Shown here: positions 45,342 to 53,424 of the stretch, in pieces
How the letters are laid out: each line of letters starts with the position of its first letter
Position numbering within the stretch: position 1 is the stretch's first letter
Assembly: GCF_004125265.1 (NCBI RefSeq)
Contig: NZ_RDTE01000001.1
Location: 496,001-560,000, forward strand
Direction of reading: 5' to 3'
Source of the DNA: Streptomyces lydicus
GTDB taxonomy: Bacteria; Actinomycetota; Actinomycetes; Streptomycetales; Streptomycetaceae
Length of the DNA stretch: 64,000 bases
The notes under the pieces: generated by a model
Database searches by the model: none
Told to the model about the DNA's origin: nothing
Seen by the model: the letters and a program-made list of their open reading frames with translations, nothing else
Made by a program: the position numbers and the translations under genes

Positions 45342-45839
45342 ATGCCCCCTGCCGAACAGCCCCCGACACCGGCGAGCACCGAGGTAAACACTCCGGCGAT
45401 GCCGCCGACCACAGAAGTACCACCCGGCCAGGCGGTCGGCATCGAGGCCGCCCGGAACTCCCTCTACGCCAGCGACCCCGTCCTCATCCCCGACACCTGG
45501 CACATCGACCCCTACGGCGTCGCGTGGAGCCACGACGTACCACTCCGCTTCGTCGTGGACAACCTCGGCTGGGAGCGGCTGGAGTCGACTCCCCAGGGGC
45601 AGGCCCTGGTGCGCGAAGCACTCCAGGGCCGCACTCAGTGGACGAGCACCGAGACGGCATGGGCACACAAGCTTGCCGCCAAGTGGCGTGCCGACCACCC
45701 AGGCGAAGACCCCACGTACGAGGCCTTGCAATGGGCGTTCGAGCACCGCATCGCATGCGCGCCCGACGCGGACCTGTACCCGGTCATCCGCGCAGAAATC
45801 CAGGCACAGGAAGCCCGCAGATCCGGACATAAGGGTTAG
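45342..45839 (+). CDS. hypothetical protein (intact paralogue of the broken 8136 gene)
   Basis: 165 residues. After a Pro/Thr-rich N-terminus comes GIEAARNSLYASDPVLIPDT, then DPYGVAWSHDVPLRFVVDNL, LESTPQGQALVREALQGRTQ and a helical C-terminus (LAAKWRADHPGEDPTYEALQ). The leader GACGATTCCAAGGAGA and the protein are both shared with 8136. AAGGAGA precedes the ATG. A TTGC box is not clear (TTGCCG at 45212 lacks the right half). Confidence 0.75.
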   Translation: MPPAEQPPTPASTEVNTPAMPPTTEVPPGQAVGIEAARNSLYASDPVLIPDTWHIDPYGVAWSHDVPLRFVVDNLGWERLESTPQGQALVREALQGRTQWTSTETAWAHKLAAKWRADHPGEDPTYEALQWAFEHRIACAPDADLYPVIRAEIQAQEARRSGHKG

Positions 45840-45892
45840 AAGCCCAAGGAGTAGCAGCACGCGGGCATCCGCCCGACGCTCCGCTTTCCCTC

Positions 45893-45921
45893 GGCCCGCA
45901 CTCGTACCTCGGGTGCGGGCC
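45893..45921 (+). terminator. hairpin terminator
   Basis: Nine-bp stem GGCCCGCAC with an 11-base loop, 53 bases after the stop at 45839. Confidence 0.55.
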
Positions 45922-45942
45922 GTCGGCATGCCCGCACCCGGC

Positions 45943-46033
45943 CGCGCTCGCTACGCGCTCTTTCCCGCCCGCGACGACGGCAAGCCCTACAGCCGCACCG
46001 TGTACTTCCGCGCCACCGGCCTCGGCGCCGGCC
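45943..46033 (+). pseudogene. internal fragment of the 46527 gene
   Basis: GRARYALFPARDDGKPYSRT, VYFRATG matches residues 69-94 of the 46527 protein at protein and DNA level, but nothing before or after does. The fragment runs straight into TTGC box 27, so recombination joined a gene piece to a cassette leader. Confidence 0.65.
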
Positions 46034-46036
46034 GGG

Positions 46037-46106
46037 TTGCGCCGGTAGCCGGACCACCGGCGATGGTCAGCCAGCCGGAACGCCCCGCACGCCCCCCTCT
46101 CGTGCG
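46037..46106 (+). promoter_or_regulatory. TTGC-N19 box 27 with hairpin H1
   Basis: TTGCGC, 19 bases containing GTAGCC, GATGGT (46062-46067), then H1 CGCACG/CGTGCG (46086-46106). It drives only the truncated copy at 46220. Confidence 0.45.
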
Positions 46107-46187
46107 CCGAGGCGTCCGGCCCGGCCGGGTATCACCCCACCGATTTGCCTCCCGTGCGTTGTGTGCGTCCGGCCGCCGGGCCGCGCC

Positions 46188-46312
46188 CTCGCCACCCTCC
46201 AGAAGGTGACCCCACGCTGATGCGCCCCTTCCCCGCTCACTTAGCAGCCGACCTCCGCCGCAGCCGAAGCGACAGTTACGGCACCGCACTCGCAGGCCCC
46301 TCCTACAACTGA
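46188..46312 (+). pseudogene. truncated copy of the 50407 gene start
   Basis: About 80 bases are nearly identical to 50370-50450, covering CTCCAGAAGGTGACCCCACG and the first codons (MRPFPAHLAADLRRSRS). After codon 16 the match stops and the frame ends at 46312 after 30 residues. A duplication that kept leader and start but lost the body. Confidence 0.65.
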
Positions 46313-46410
46313 CCTCCCGGCCCGTGCCAGGCACACCGCCACGCGGGCTGTCCGCACGCCGACGCCGCCCACCCCGGCCCGGGCGGTCCGGCGCTACCAC
46401 CACAGCCGGG

Positions 46411-46441
46411 TTGCTGCGATTGATTCCCGCGCCCCGATGGT
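46411..46441 (+). promoter_or_regulatory. TTGC-N19 box 28, upstream of 46527
   Basis: TTGCTG, 19 bases containing ATTGATTCC, GATGGT; 86 bases before the GTG at 46527. Confidence 0.4.
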
Positions 46442-46526
46442 GAACCCGCCCGGCCACCGCAACGCGGCCGGGGCTCACCCAACCCATCTACGGGCCACCG
46501 CACCCGCCCAACACCCGGAGCCTCCC

Positions 46527-46946
46527 GTGACCACTGCCGACCTGCGCGAGACCGCCCTCGCCAGCCTCACCACCGCCGGATTCACCGACGCCACCGCCAC
46601 CCGCCGAAGCGACACCATCGTCATCGCCACCGTCCCCGCCGCGCGCTCCGCATGGGCCGACTTCGCGCTCGCCGCCCACACCACGCTGCGCCTGGCCGAC
46701 CACGCGGGCCGCGCCCGCTACGCGCTCTTCCCCACCCCCGAAGACGCCAAGCCCTACAGCCGCACCGTGTACTTCCGCGCCACCGGCCCCGGCCTCGCCC
46801 CGCAGGACACCGGACAGGTCCTCTGCCACACCGTCCGCATCGTCCCCGGCTTCAACACCGAGGCGGACATCCCCAAGGCGCTTGCCACCGCCCTCTTCGA
46901 CGACTCCCGGCGCGCGGGCGACATCACCGTCACCCGCCTCACCTGA
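46527..46946 (+). CDS. hypothetical protein
   Basis: 139 residues from a GTG after CGGAGC. DLRETALASLTTAGFTDATA suggests an N-terminal helix; ARYALFPTPEDAKPYSRTVY then FRATGPGL is the segment duplicated at 45943; the C-terminus (IPKALATALFDDSRRAGDIT) is helical. No domain recognised. Confidence 0.72.
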   Translation: MTTADLRETALASLTTAGFTDATATRRSDTIVIATVPAARSAWADFALAAHTTLRLADHAGRARYALFPTPEDAKPYSRTVYFRATGPGLAPQDTGQVLCHTVRIVPGFNTEADIPKALATALFDDSRRAGDITVTRLT

Positions 46947-47215
46947 CCCCCGCCCCGCTGCGCCGCACCGGCCCTGGCTCCGCACACCACCCCGCGCGGG
47001 CCGGGGCCGAGTGGCCGCGGTCGGCCAGGGCGACCGTCCCTTGCTCGGACCGCCACCGCACAGTGCGCTCACCCGGCACGAGACACACCGGCTCGGAACA
47101 CCCCACACCACCCCTAGCGGTGCTGCCACCAAAGCCACCAAACCCCCATTGGCCGGGCGACATATGATGCCGCACGGCGCCACCGCGCCTAGGCCCAGCT
47201 CCTTCAAGATCCTCG

Positions 47216-47245
47216 CCCCCGGCACCCTCGTGGTGCCGGGGGTTT
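47216..47245 (+). terminator. strong hairpin terminator upstream of the methyltransferase
   Basis: Perfect 11-bp stem CCCCCGGCACC with a five-base loop followed by TTTG. It isolates the methyltransferase from the cassettes before it. Confidence 0.75.
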
Positions 47246-47427
47246 GTGCCATGTCCGGCGGTGCCGTGTGCGGGCCGCAGTCGGCGGGGTTGGTTGAGGT
47301 GGTGTGCTTTCACGGTTTGTTAGGAGTTGTGTGGCTTGGTCGTGTATGGGGGTTTCTGGACCTGTTCATGTCACGGGGCCGGGCCTGGTTCTTGGTGACG
47401 CCGTGACCAGGAATCGGGGCACTCCCC

Positions 47428-48516
47428 ATGATCAAGATGAAGGACGACGCCTGCCGGGTGGAGATAGTTGACCTGTTCGGCGGGCCGGGTGGCTGGGATC
47501 TGGCCGCGCAACGCCTCGGCGTGGCGGTGACTGGGATCGAGCATGACCGTGCGGCGTGTGAATCGCGGCGTGCTGCCGGGCTGGACACCGTGGAGGGTGA
47601 CGTCCGGGCCTACCGGCCCAGTGACTTCCCCACCGCGACGGATCTGATCGGTTCGCCGCCGTGTCAGCCGTACTCGATCGGCGGGAAGGGCGCGGGGCGC
47701 CGGGCGTTGGACACGGTGCTGCATTTCGCGGACCAGTTGGCCGCGCGCCGGGACATCCGTTCTGGGCTCGCAACGCTGGACGACGAGCGGACCGGTCTGG
47801 TCCTGGAGCCGTTGCGCTGGACGCTTCAGGCGCTGGACGGCGGGCGCCCGTACCGGACGGTGATGCTGGAGCAGGTGCCCACTGTGCTGCCGGTGTGGGA
47901 GGCGATGGCCCAGATCCTGCGGATCGAGGGCTACACGGTGGTCACGGGCCGGATGAACGCTGAGGAGTACGGCGTCCCGCAGACCCGGGCCCGCGCGGTG
48001 CTGGTCGCCCGCCGCCGGGGCGAGCGCGAGGCCGCCCTGCCCGCTGCGACGCACCGCCGTTACTCCCGCACCACCGACCAGGACGGCGGCAACCAGGACC
48101 TGCTGCCGTGGGTGTCGATGGCGCAGGCGCTGGGCTGGGGGATGACGCACCGGCCTGCGCTGACCGTCGCGGTCGGCACGGCGGCCGGGGGACCGGACCC
48201 GTCCTGTGTCGGCGGCTCCGGAAGCCGCGCCACCCTGTACGGGGAGCGGGACGCGGGCCGCTGGATCGCGGACACCCGGCTGGTGGACGCCGATGACCTA
48301 CCCGCCTACCGCGGCGGCCGCAAGGACATGATCCGGGTGTCCGTCGCCGACGCGGCCGCGCTCCAGACGTTCCCGTCCGGCCATCCCTTCCGGGGCTCGC
48401 GGACCAAGCAGTACGAGCAGATCGGCAACGCGATGCCGCCGCTCCTGGCGGAGGCCGTCATCCGACGGGCGATGGCCGCCGAACTGGCCGCCCGCACCGG
48501 CACCCAGGCAGCCTGA
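47428..48516 (+). CDS. orphan DNA (cytosine-5) methyltransferase
   Basis: 362 residues. Motif I DLFGGPGGWD (15-24) binds S-adenosylmethionine; motif IV GSPPCQPYS (75-83) carries the catalytic Cys79; motif VI reads MLEQVP with E148, where ENV is commonest; motif VIII QTRARAVLVA (185-194); motif X QIGNAMPPLLAEA (331-343). The target-recognition region is about 200-310. No restriction enzyme is nearby, so it is probably a solitary methyltransferase, perhaps protecting the element. Its AT-richer leader has no TTGC box. Confidence 0.92.
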   Translation: MIKMKDDACRVEIVDLFGGPGGWDLAAQRLGVAVTGIEHDRAACESRRAAGLDTVEGDVRAYRPSDFPTATDLIGSPPCQPYSIGGKGAGRRALDTVLHFADQLAARRDIRSGLATLDDERTGLVLEPLRWTLQALDGGRPYRTVMLEQVPTVLPVWEAMAQILRIEGYTVVTGRMNAEEYGVPQTRARAVLVARRRGEREAALPAATHRRYSRTTDQDGGNQDLLPWVSMAQALGWGMTHRPALTVAVGTAAGGPDPSCVGGSGSRATLYGERDAGRWIADTRLVDADDLPAYRGGRKDMIRVSVADAAALQTFPSGHPFRGSRTKQYEQIGNAMPPLLAEAVIRRAMAAELAARTGTQAA

Positions 48517-48644
48517 CCCGCCCCCCTCCCCGGCCCCCGGCCCGCGCCTCGCATGGGCCGGGGGCGTGCCGACGCCCCCGCGTCCCGTCCCGCCCTGCCC
48601 GCCGCGCCACGCGACCACCCCCAACGCGCTGGCGGCTGATGACG

Positions 48645-48675
48645 TTGCGCCGCTTGCCACGTGCACCGCCACTGT
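48645..48675 (+). promoter_or_regulatory. TTGC-N19 box 29, upstream of 48765
   Basis: TTGCGC, 19 bases containing CTTGCC, CACTGT; 90 bases before the ATG at 48765. Confidence 0.45.
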
Positions 48676-48764
48676 GCGGCCCGCCGGCCCTTCGGGGCGG
48701 GAGAGGTGTGATCGCTCCTCACACTCCGAGTCGACAGGAAGCAACACGAAAGTTGGTAGTCACT

Positions 48765-49118
48765 ATGGGAAACGCGTCGAGGCCCGGCACAGTGGTCGTC
48801 CGTGAAATCGACCACGATCCGTTCGAGGTTGATGGAGAACAGTACTTCGTCCGGGAACTGGTCTGGAACGGCACCGGCGGCCGCTCTTACGGCCTGGTGA
48901 GCTGCCGTGACGAAGAGGTGCTGACAGAAGACGAGTCGTTCGACAACTACCCGACCGATGCGCAGATCACTGTGGTACTCGAAGGGCGCGGCGTCGATGT
49001 CGAGTTGGAGACGTGCAAGTTCTGCCGGAGGGAGATCCTTCTGGCCACCGCGCACCGGCACGACAACGGGTGGGTGGGCTCCTGCTGCTGGGACGAACGG
49101 CTGCGCGTGACCGCCTGA
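48765..49118 (+). CDS. small protein with C-terminal Cys/His zinc-like motif
   Basis: 117 residues from the ATG at 48765. A TTG at 48753 sits closer to the AGGAAG site and is an alternative start. A beta-rich N-terminal half (VVREIDHDPFEVDGEQYFVR) leads into CKFCRREILLATAHRHDNGW, GSCCWDE, where Cys84, Cys87, His97/99 and Cys107/108 could hold one zinc. Function unknown. Confidence 0.7.
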   Translation: MGNASRPGTVVVREIDHDPFEVDGEQYFVRELVWNGTGGRSYGLVSCRDEEVLTEDESFDNYPTDAQITVVLEGRGVDVELETCKFCRREILLATAHRHDNGWVGSCCWDERLRVTA

Positions 49119-49266
49119 GTCCGCGCGCAAGCGCCCCGGCGCCCCGGAGTCCCCGGTTGTGTGGCTCGCGACTCCGCGCCGCCCCGTCTGACGGCTCGCC
49201 CTCGGCATCTGCCCGGGGCGAGCCGTCCCCCGTGTCGTCCACCAACGCCCTTCCCGTGCCGCTGTG

Positions 49267-49297
49267 TTGCGGGCCTAGCTCCGCCTCCGGCCACAGT
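49267..49297 (+). promoter_or_regulatory. TTGC-N19 box 30, upstream of 49380
   Basis: TTGCGG, 19 bases containing CTAGCT, CACAGT; 83 bases before the ATG at 49380. Confidence 0.45.
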
Positions 49298-49379
49298 CCT
49301 CCCGCCGGCCCGAGGGACGGCGCACTTCCCACTCGCAGGGGCCGGTCTCCACCCACCCCTGTTTCGACCTGGAGGAGCT

Positions 49380-49757
49380 ATGACCAATCCGACCGCTGAA
49401 CTCGCCGCCCGGATCATCACCGCGATCGAGAAGCGTCCCGCCACCCACGACCAGAGTGATTGGATGGCCGGGGCAACCCGCCTCACCGCCGACGAAGAAG
49501 TCGGCTGCGGCACCACCTTGTGCGTTGCCGGATACGCCGCCCACCTCACCGGGTACACGCTGGAGCTCGCATCCGGTGTGGTCCGGGCGTCCAAGAACGG
49601 GCTCACGGATTACGTCGACCACGTCGCCCGGACCGAACTGGGCATCACCGCCGACGACGCCGAGGACCTGTTCTACGGCGAACTCGACCGCGACGACGTA
49701 CTGGCCGCTTTGCGCTATCTCGCCAACGGCGAGACGATCGACTGGGCCAGTCTCTAA
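49380..49757 (+). CDS. hypothetical protein of the CGTTLCVAGYAAH family
   Basis: 125 residues, GGAGGAGC before the ATG. VGCGTTLCVAGYAAHLTGYT (41-60), VDHVARTELGI and a C-terminal helix (VLAALRYLANG) match the 27821 protein. A conserved Cys-Gly-Thr-Thr-Leu-Cys followed by His is the most notable feature. Fold and role unknown. Confidence 0.75.
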   Translation: MTNPTAELAARIITAIEKRPATHDQSDWMAGATRLTADEEVGCGTTLCVAGYAAHLTGYTLELASGVVRASKNGLTDYVDHVARTELGITADDAEDLFYGELDRDDVLAALRYLANGETIDWASL

Positions 49758-49764
49758 ACTCCCG

Positions 49765-49913
49765 CCACGGCTTGCCCGGCCCGTCGGCAGCTCCTCCCAG
49801 CCCCGGTACCGCCGCAGGTGTGCCGGGGCCATCGCATGTCCACACCGACCACGCTATGCAGGCCGCTGCCCGCCGTCAGGCTCCACTGCACGAGCGCCCG
49901 CCGCTCGCACGGA
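49765..49913 (+). repeat. dispersed intergenic repeat, copy 2
   Basis: Matches 39506-39647 with a few small gaps, including the CCCCGGTACC hairpin. Directly follows the 49380 stop. 49914-50142 holds nothing else I can name. Confidence 0.65.
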
Positions 49914-50142
49914 CCCTGACCGGCACCGCGCGACGCTACTGGCACTCCCCCTCCGGCCCCGGCTGCGCCCGCCCGGGCTGGAGACTGCGGGCAGGCTCGG
50001 CCGGGCGGGCGCAGGCACCCTCTCGGCCGCGCGCGTCCGGCCCGGCTCGTCGTCCGCAGCCCCGGGCCGCCACCACTGTGTGAACGGTCATTGCCCATCC
50101 GTGCCAGGTTCCGCCCGCGTCCCGGCCCCGGCGCCGGCCGGG

Positions 50143-50173
50143 TTGTGCTGGTAGCCGGACCACCCGCGAGGGT
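50143..50173 (+). promoter_or_regulatory. TTGC-N19 box 31, upstream of 50407
   Basis: TTGTGC, 19 bases containing GTAGCC, GAGGGT; 234 bases before the ATG at 50407, with three hairpins between. Confidence 0.4.
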
Positions 50174-50192
50174 CAGTTCAGCCGGAACACCC

Positions 50193-50320
50193 CGCACGAG
50201 CCCCCCTGTCGTGCGTCGAGCTACCGGCCCGGCCGGGCCCGCCCCGCACAGGTTCCCCCTATCGTGCGCCGTGGTGACCGGCCGCCGGGTCGTGCCCCGC
50301 AGGCACCCCCTTGCCCCGCG
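50193..50320 (+). promoter_or_regulatory. leader hairpins H1, H1' and H2
   Basis: H1 CGCACGA (50193-50199) / TCGTGCG (50209-50215) with loop GCCCCCCTG; H1' CGCAC (50245-50249) / GTGCG (50264-50268); H2 with inner GCAGGCACCCCCTTGCC and a GGGTCG/CGGCCC base, ending GGCCCGGCA. Confidence 0.45.
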
Positions 50321-50406
50321 GTATGCGCGGCCCGGCACACCAGCCCACCACGGCCCCTTGCCGAACCCCGCGCCCTCGCCAACCTCCAGAAGGTGACCCC
50401 ACGCTA

Positions 50407-50853
50407 ATGCGCCCCTTCCCCGCTCACATAGCAGCCGACATCCGCCGCAGCCGACGCCGTGCTCCCGCACCGGCCCGCCCCCACATCGGCCGACGCGTCG
50501 TCACCGAGTGGTCCGAATCCTGCGCATGCGGCGGCAACCACCTCGGCCACGAGGAAGAGCCCTGCCGCCCGGACTGCACCGGCTACTACCCCGTGGCCGG
50601 ATGGAGTTACGTGGCGGGAGCCAACGGAGCAGGCCCTCAGGCCGCCGGCCAGCACGACCCTCGGTTCGCCGCCGCCGTCCTCGCGACCGCCGCCAAAGCT
50701 CTCGCGTACGCCCGCCTGGCCACCGAGCACGCGGGCGCCCAGGCCGCGCGGGCCGCGGACGAAGTCCGGTGGGAGAGCGAGCGCCCGGCGGGGGTCAGCC
50801 AGCACAAGTGGCTCCGGGACAAGCGGGCGCAGCGGGACGCGTCAACGTCCTAA
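50407..50853 (+). CDS. hypothetical protein with CxC...C...C motif
   Basis: 148 residues. Basic N-terminus (MRPFPAHIAADIRRSRRRAP), then ESCACGGNHLGHEEEPCRPD, C (Cys39, 41, 53, 57) consistent with one zinc, then a long Ala-rich helix (AVLATAAKALAYARLATEHA). The N-terminal zone and leader are duplicated at 46188. Function unknown. Confidence 0.72.
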   Translation: MRPFPAHIAADIRRSRRRAPAPARPHIGRRVVTEWSESCACGGNHLGHEEEPCRPDCTGYYPVAGWSYVAGANGAGPQAAGQHDPRFAAAVLATAAKALAYARLATEHAGAQAARAADEVRWESERPAGVSQHKWLRDKRAQRDASTS

Positions 50854-51149
50854 GCCCGGGCCGCCGGCCCCTGTCCGCTCCTCGCCTCGCCTACCGGCGA
50901 ACAGGTGGAGGCGCGGGCAAAGGCCGCCGGAGACAGCCGCCGGGGCCGAGCCGGTCCCCCGCCCCGCGGGTCCGGCCGGTGCGCCCGACGGCGCCGTGCC
51001 CATCTGGTCGGCGCGCCGACCAGCGTCTCCGCCGCGGGTTCCGCGGGGCCTGCTTCTGGGCAAGGTACGCGGCCACTTGGCCATCTCCTCGGCCCGGTAG
51101 CGGGCATCGGCGGCGTACGCACCATTCTCATAGGGTCAGCTGTCGGCTG

Positions 51150-51494
51150 TCACGGACTGTCCTGCCGTGTGATGAGCTTGAGCTGTTCAGCGTCGGGGAG
51201 TTGATGGAGGAACTTGGCGTCGCCGTGTCGGACCTCCTTGTCAGCGAGAGCATCGGTCTCGGAGTTCCCCTCGAGCCAACTCCATCGAGCGGTGCACCAA
51301 GGGTCCTCGCGGGTCGGGAAGTGGTGCAGAGCGCCGTGGTCCCAGCACCATGCGAACCGCATCTGGAGGGCGCCTGCGGCTTCGCGAAGGTGCTCGGCCG
51401 CGCGTTCCTCGGCACGGGCCTGGACGTTGTTGAGTTCCATGCCCTCGCGGTAGCGGCGCTCAGCAGGGGTCTCGGTCGTCTGATTCATGCTCAT
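51150..51494 (-). CDS. hypothetical protein
   Basis: 114 residues on the minus strand (start MSMNQTTETPAERRYREGME; a second ATG lies two codons in). RAEERAAEHLREAAGALQMR is helical; RFAWCWDHGALHHFPTREDP, WCTARWSWLEG is rich in Trp, His and Cys. Weak ribosome site. No TTGC box, in line with other minus-strand genes. Confidence 0.6.
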   Translation of the reverse strand: MSMNQTTETPAERRYREGMELNNVQARAEERAAEHLREAAGALQMRFAWCWDHGALHHFPTREDPWCTARWSWLEGNSETDALADKEVRHGDAKFLHQLPDAEQLKLITRQDSP

Positions 51495-51661
51495 GGGCCG
51501 ATACTCCCACCTGCACCCGTCCCGGGCGTGCCCGGCTACGGAGAGCGGCGGAGCACCGACGAAAGTCGTCTCCTTGCAGTGACGAAACTGCCGTCCAGCC
51601 TTACGGGGACCGCCGCTCTATGATCCGAGTACCGCGAGACGAGTTGGAAGGCCAGGGATTC

Positions 51662-51835
51662 ATGAACAGCGGGCCGCCCGTGAAGCGAGTCATTACGTTC
51701 GACGCAGACGTCTGGGAGCGTCTTGGCAGGTTGGCGAGAGAGCTGGGTAGCTCCCCAGAAGAACTTGTGGCCCGCGTGACAGCAAGGATCCAGCTCTCTC
51801 CGGGTGGCGACCTGGAGGTTCGCCCGCGTTCCTAG
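51662..51835 (+). CDS. small ribbon-helix-helix-like protein
   Basis: 57 residues. VKRVITFDADVWERLGRLAR then ELGSSPEELVARVTARIQL has the strand-helix-helix layout of ribbon-helix-helix DNA-binding proteins (CopG/ParD-like), which act as dimers on operators. An ATG at 51620 would add 14 residues, but AGGG lies just before 51662 and TATGAT at 51618 looks like a -10. No toxin partner follows, so an antitoxin role is not supported. Confidence 0.5.
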   Translation: MNSGPPVKRVITFDADVWERLGRLARELGSSPEELVARVTARIQLSPGGDLEVRPRS

Positions 51836-52392
51836 ATCCATTTGCGCGTCGCCGAGGGAAACGATCTCTGACAGCGCGGGAACCGATCTCCAGGACACGG
51901 ACGTCGCCACTGGTCAGGTGAGTTTCGTCGGTGCCCTCATTCGGGATGTCGTCCGGCGGGACGATATCGCCGTCCTCGTTCTCAGCCGCGCCCCCGCCAC
52001 TGTTCCGGAGGACGGCACATGCGCAGGATCCGCTTAAGCGACCACCCATGCTCTTCACCCCTTGCCTCTCACGGTCCAGCAGGCTGGTGCGGCCGGATGC
52101 TCGTGCCCGGCTGGCAGCGGCTGGCAGGCAGACCCGGCCGAACCGGTCGGCGCCCTGGTCGTGTACGGTCCCGCTCCGCCGCTCCGCCGCTCGCCCGCGT
52201 CTGAGGTTCCGCCGCGCCCAGGCCCGCCGGGCCGAGCACGAGCGCCGCGGCCGCAACGCCACCGGCCTGGACCGGCTGCGCCACCTGCTGACCATCCCGG
52301 CCGCCTGACCAGCACCACGCCCACCGGCCCCGAACCCGGCATCCCGCCCGGGTTCGGGGCCGCCGCACGCCCGCCGTCCGCACCCCGTGCGC
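51836..52392 (+). other. gene-poor stretch with a relic
   Basis: No intact gene. At 52186-52308 the frame RRAQARRAEHERRGRNATGL, DRLRHLLTIPAA ends in a TGA and matches the broken tail near 38256; the front of that protein is missing. Confidence 0.4.
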
Positions 52393-52423
52393 TTGCGCGC
52401 CTTGGCCCCACCTGGGGGAGTGT
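52393..52423 (+). promoter_or_regulatory. TTGC-N19 box 32, no intact gene
   Basis: TTGCGC, 19 bases containing CTTGGC, GAGTGT, then GGAAGGCGCTCCCGCACCAC as at 53800 and 58125. The next box (33) intervenes before any gene. Confidence 0.4.
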
Positions 52424-52655
52424 CGGTGCTGCCGGAAGGCGCTCCCGCACCACCCCCAGGTGCGGTCGAGCCCCCGGCCGCCGGGCCGCCCCCCCCGGGG
52501 CGGCCCGGCACCCCTTCCCCATGGCACGCCCTGGTCACCTGCCCGCGCGCCCTGCCCCCCCGGTGTCTCGCGGAAGAGGCCGCCCCACCGTAGGCGCTGC
52601 ACCTCCCACCGCCTGACGGCCCCGCCGCCCCTGCCCGGCCCCCCACACGCCCCAG

Positions 52656-52750
52656 CACCGCGAACAATGCCAGGCCAACAACCCGTCACGCACCCGGCCC
52701 GCGTTCAAGCCTGCCCCGCTCCCGGGGCGGGCTTCCGCGTTCCCGTCGCC
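52656..52750 (+). repeat. dispersed repeat shared with 53657-53777
   Basis: CACCGCGAAC...AACAACCCGTCACGCACCCG and CGCGTTCCCGTCGCC occur in both places, the second copy with an insertion of about 25 bases. Confidence 0.55.
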
Positions 52751-52805
52751 ACCCGAAGTGGGGCCGCTCCGCGCCCGCCCGGGTCGGCCCGGCCCTGGCT
52801 CCGTC

Positions 52806-52836
52806 TTGCGGCGCTTGCCTCCGCCCCCGCCACAGT
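52806..52836 (+). promoter_or_regulatory. TTGC-N19 box 33, upstream of 52919
   Basis: TTGCGG, 19 bases containing CTTGCC, CACAGT; 83 bases before the ATG at 52919. Confidence 0.45.
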
Positions 52837-52918
52837 TCAACCCGCCAGCCGAGGGCGGTGAACACACCCGCCCGGCCCAGCACACCAACACCCATCCTGA
52901 GAAGAAGAGAGCGATCCC

Positions 52919-53284
52919 ATGACGCTGACCCACGTGCTCACCGCCGCCTGCTCGGTAGGCGCACCGGCAGCAGCCGCAACCGCCGCCGTCGTCGTGTTCA
53001 AGGACGGCAAGCCCCGCGCTCCTCGCCGGCTGTTCACTGTCGGCCTCTTCAACGCAGTGTCAGCCGCTCTGTTCTCCGTGTTGATGATCCACGCAGCGGC
53101 ACGCCACGACACGTTGTTGACTCCGCTCTTTGCCGTCGCCGCCAGCGCCCAGATGGCTGCCGCCGTGGCTTTCGTGTCCGCCGGCGCACGCGACCGCCTG
53201 CGCGAGGACGAGCAGTCCCGTCAGCCCGCTGACTACAGCGCACGCGCGCAGGCCACCGTCGAGAAGACCGCCGGCCGCCTCTGA
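52919..53284 (+). CDS. small integral membrane protein
   Basis: 121 residues with three hydrophobic segments (about 2-26, 36-58, 66-87) joined by short basic loops (KDGKPRAPRR) and a charged C-terminal tail (RDRLREDEQSRQPADYSARA). Together with the 43-327 and 56359 genes it is one of three membrane proteins in the window. No family recognised. Confidence 0.7.
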   Translation: MTLTHVLTAACSVGAPAAAATAAVVVFKDGKPRAPRRLFTVGLFNAVSAALFSVLMIHAAARHDTLLTPLFAVAASAQMAAAVAFVSAGARDRLREDEQSRQPADYSARAQATVEKTAGRL

Positions 53285-53424
53285 CCCGAACACCTCGGCC
53301 CCGCCGCACACCTGACCAGTGTGCGGCGGGCTCACTGCTTTTCGGGGCCGCCACCTCAATGCCCGAGCCGCACGGTGTCGGTGTCGCCCCACTAACCCTC
53401 CGTGCCCCACCACCCACGCAGCCC

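Noticed and set aside
50407..50853. Replication or transfer gene for a plasmid
   Set aside because: Searched by eye for Rep, ParA, TraB/FtsK and relaxase motifs over the whole window; none found, including in this zinc-like protein.
51662..51835. Toxin-antitoxin pair formed by the ribbon-helix-helix gene and its neighbour
   Set aside because: The neighbour at 51150-51494 is divergent, not co-transcribed, and has no toxin motif; nothing follows on the plus strand.
51804..52037. 77-residue plus frame and opposing minus frames in 51.8-52.1 kb
   Set aside because: Some acidic minus-strand stretches (ENEDGDIVPPDDIPNEG) look protein-like, but no frame has a start signal or continuous coding character.
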